The notes below the pieces were generated by a model, which had not been told where the DNA came from, ran no database searches, and worked only from the letters and a program-made list of their open reading frames with translations. Below, piece by piece: positions 62,690 through 64,000 of a stretch of DNA of 64,000 bases. Source of the DNA: Kosakonia sp. H02 (GTDB lineage: Bacteria; Pseudomonadota; Gammaproteobacteria; Enterobacterales; Enterobacteriaceae); assembly GCA_030704225.1 (NCBI GenBank), contig CP131915.1, positions 3,782,001-3,846,000 of the forward strand, written 5' to 3'. Numbering within the stretch: position 1 is the first letter of the stretch; each line of letters starts with the position of its first letter. The position numbers were made by a program, and so were the translations under genes.

Positions 62690-63970
62690 TTAAAAATCCC
62701 ACTGGAATTCAATACGGGTAATATCGTCGGCTTTCTCTTCCCAGGTATAAGACAGCCATGCGCGCAGGTTAGGCGAGCCAAACCAATATTCCAGCTGCGG
62801 GGTAATGCCAGTGCCGCCAAATTCGTCGTAAGTGTTGTAGAGGATATAACTGAACCCGGAGGCTTTTTCAGGGAACATTTGCGCGCCAACCGTTGCTGAA
62901 TAACCGAGGCCGCCTTTTGCCCAGCCGCGTTTTTTAATCAGCGCTTTGGACTCGCTGTTATCGCGTTTTGAATAAGCAGTCTGACCAACAAGACGATATT
63001 GTTTCCCGATATTGGCATACCCCGCCAGCGCCCAGGTATAAAGCGAGGTGCTGTCGCGCGCATATTTTGAATCGGCATTTTTAGTAGTCTGACCAACAAG
63101 ACGATATTGTTTCCCGATATTGGCATACCCCGCCAGCGCCCAGGTATAAAGCGAGGTGCTGTCGCGCGCATATTTTGAATCGGCATTTTTAGTGTCGCCA
63201 CGTTGTGTTGCGGCGATATCGACGTTACCCACGATACTGGTGCTGCCAACCGTGACAGAAGGTTGGCCGTTATGCATTGAGGCGTATACGCCATAATCAC
63301 CTGGACGGAAACTGTAGAGATCATCCGTTTGATAACCGATATCGACGCCAAAGATTTTGGATGTGCGATCGTAGCTGCCTGCGAGGAAGAGATTGTCAGG
63401 AAATTGTTTCTTATAAAGAAACTTGCCCGCGTTTTTTACACCTGCATCGGCCTGGGTATCCAGTAATCCCTGCGAACCCATATCGACCGCAAAGAAGCTC
63501 CATGTCGCGGTATGTTTACCGTACATAAACGCCCCAAGATCGTCATGGGAGATACCTACCCGGAATTGTTCCCATTTGACGGTATCATCAAAATCATTAA
63601 ATTCGTTGATGGTTTCTCCATGCAGACGGCTATAGTTTTCCTGTCCCCGCATCCAGAAATCACCTACCAGCGCCGTTTTATCCGCAAAGTATGTTTTTCC
63701 CCGAAGTCGGCCATTCAATTGAAGATATTCAGCATTACGGGCATTTTCATTCGTGTATGAACCCTTGACGCGAAATGTCGCATACCAGCGAGAGTCTTTC
63801 GACAGGTCGGTCAACGCAGGGACAGTGCTCCCTTTATTCGCGGAAAGGTAATTTTCTACTACATCGTCACGTTTGCTGGATGTATTTTCTTCAGCGTATA
63901 CCGAACCAGCAAAGAGTGTTGAGGCAATCAGTAAAGAGAGAAAAGTACGTGTTGTTTTTATGTTCATCAT
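62690..63970 (-). CDS. Outer-membrane porin with an internal tandem duplication
   Basis: This 426-residue protein has a signal peptide (cleavage near VYA at about 26) and alternating aromatic beta strands ending in Phe (RIEFQWDF), as in trimeric porins. The stretch TKNADSKYARDSTSLYTWAL plus 16 further residues occurs twice in tandem, 36 residues each, so the protein is longer than its relatives should be. It lies 33 bases upstream of the exported sulfatase gene and is probably cotranscribed, suggesting uptake of sulfate esters. The start has no strong ribosome-binding site; ATG 63967 is an alternative. Confidence 0.87.
   Translation of the reverse strand: MMNIKTTRTFLSLLIASTLFAGSVYAEENTSSKRDDVVENYLSANKGSTVPALTDLSKDSRWYATFRVKGSYTNENARNAEYLQLNGRLRGKTYFADKTALVGDFWMRGQENYSRLHGETINEFNDFDDTVKWEQFRVGISHDDLGAFMYGKHTATWSFFAVDMGSQGLLDTQADAGVKNAGKFLYKKQFPDNLFLAGSYDRTSKIFGVDIGYQTDDLYSFRPGDYGVYASMHNGQPSVTVGSTSIVGNVDIAATQRGDTKNADSKYARDSTSLYTWALAGYANIGKQYRLVGQTTKNADSKYARDSTSLYTWALAGYANIGKQYRLVGQTAYSKRDNSESKALIKKRGWAKGGLGYSATVGAQMFPEKASGFSYILYNTYDEFGGTGITPQLEYWFGSPNLRAWLSYTWEEKADDITRIEFQWDF
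62978..63193. repeat. Exact 108-bp tandem duplication inside the porin gene
   Basis: Copy 1 (62978-63085) and copy 2 (63086-63193) are identical base for base and abut directly. The unit is a multiple of three, so the reading frame is kept. Identity at the DNA level indicates a very recent event or an assembly artefact. Confidence 0.95.
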
Positions 63971-64000
63971 AGTTAGCCAGAGTTCTTGTCTTCCGGGAGC

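Noticed and set aside
62978..63193. Two-repeat CRISPR or mobile element footprint
   Set aside because: It is a direct in-frame duplication inside a coding sequence with no spacer between copies.

Overview
The window reads as a stretch of chromosome from a member of the Enterobacteriaceae close to Klebsiella, Kosakonia or Enterobacter. Most genes are GC-rich with enterobacterial codon use, REP-type palindromes occur between genes, and many products have close relatives I can recall from E. coli, Salmonella or Klebsiella (Mqo, YciE/F/G, KatN, KatG, YdhR, DgoA/K). I see no tRNA, rRNA, CRISPR array, insertion sequence or integrase.

Region 1 (1-10.6 kb). A soluble fumarate reductase fusion (old-yellow-enzyme, FMN-bind and FAD domains) is followed by its ApbE flavin transferase. 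A CitA/DcuS-CitB/DcuR two-component system faces them. Next come a MurQ-like SIS protein that lacks both catalytic glutamates, malate:quinone oxidoreductase, and a secreted trypsin-fold protease. Region 2 (10.6-17.4 kb). An AcoR-type sigma-54 activator stands divergent from an aldehyde/alcohol dehydrogenase pair that has a good sigma-54 promoter and an upstream palindrome. A second GAPDH and a GlxA-type regulator follow. Region 3 (17.4-31.1 kb). This is a stress and respiration block: a 55-codon gene, yciF, yciG; then a formate dehydrogenase, DUF1641 and bd-oxidase operon; then katG, an OBAP-like lipoprotein, a metallo-beta-lactamase-fold enzyme, katN and yciE.

Region 4 (31.4-37.0 kb). A sugar-acid operon (transporter, enolase-superfamily dehydratase, DapA-family aldolase, DgoK, DgoA) lies opposite an IclR regulator. 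Region 5 (37.2-39.35 kb). An AT-rich two-gene cassette encodes a nitrilase-fold protein with an unknown N-terminal domain plus a 99-residue partner; it has its own terminator and looks acquired. Region 6 (39.6-44.2 kb). A MarR-EmrA-EmrB efflux operon, with one more MFS pump, sits behind a palindromic operator. Region 7 (44.2-53.8 kb). A structured intergenic element abuts a truncated DUF1348 gene. Phosphoketolase and a GH15 enzyme are divergent. Two VOC proteins, an AraC regulator, YdhR and two proteins of unknown function follow.

Region 8 (53.8-64 kb). A PanE-like reductase and DMT permease form a small operon. Then comes a sulfate-ester locus: a LysR regulator, an ACS-family permease and sulfatase, a second LysR regulator with a perfect palindromic operator, and a second, exported sulfatase next to a porin. 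The porin gene carries an exact in-frame 108-bp tandem duplication.

Best candidates for something undescribed are the formate dehydrogenase/DUF1641/bd-oxidase operon, the nitrilase-domain cassette, the MurQ-like protein without catalytic residues, and the unknown 564-residue protein. All coordinates, motifs and repeats were read by eye. Family names rest on recalled motifs and have not been checked by any search.
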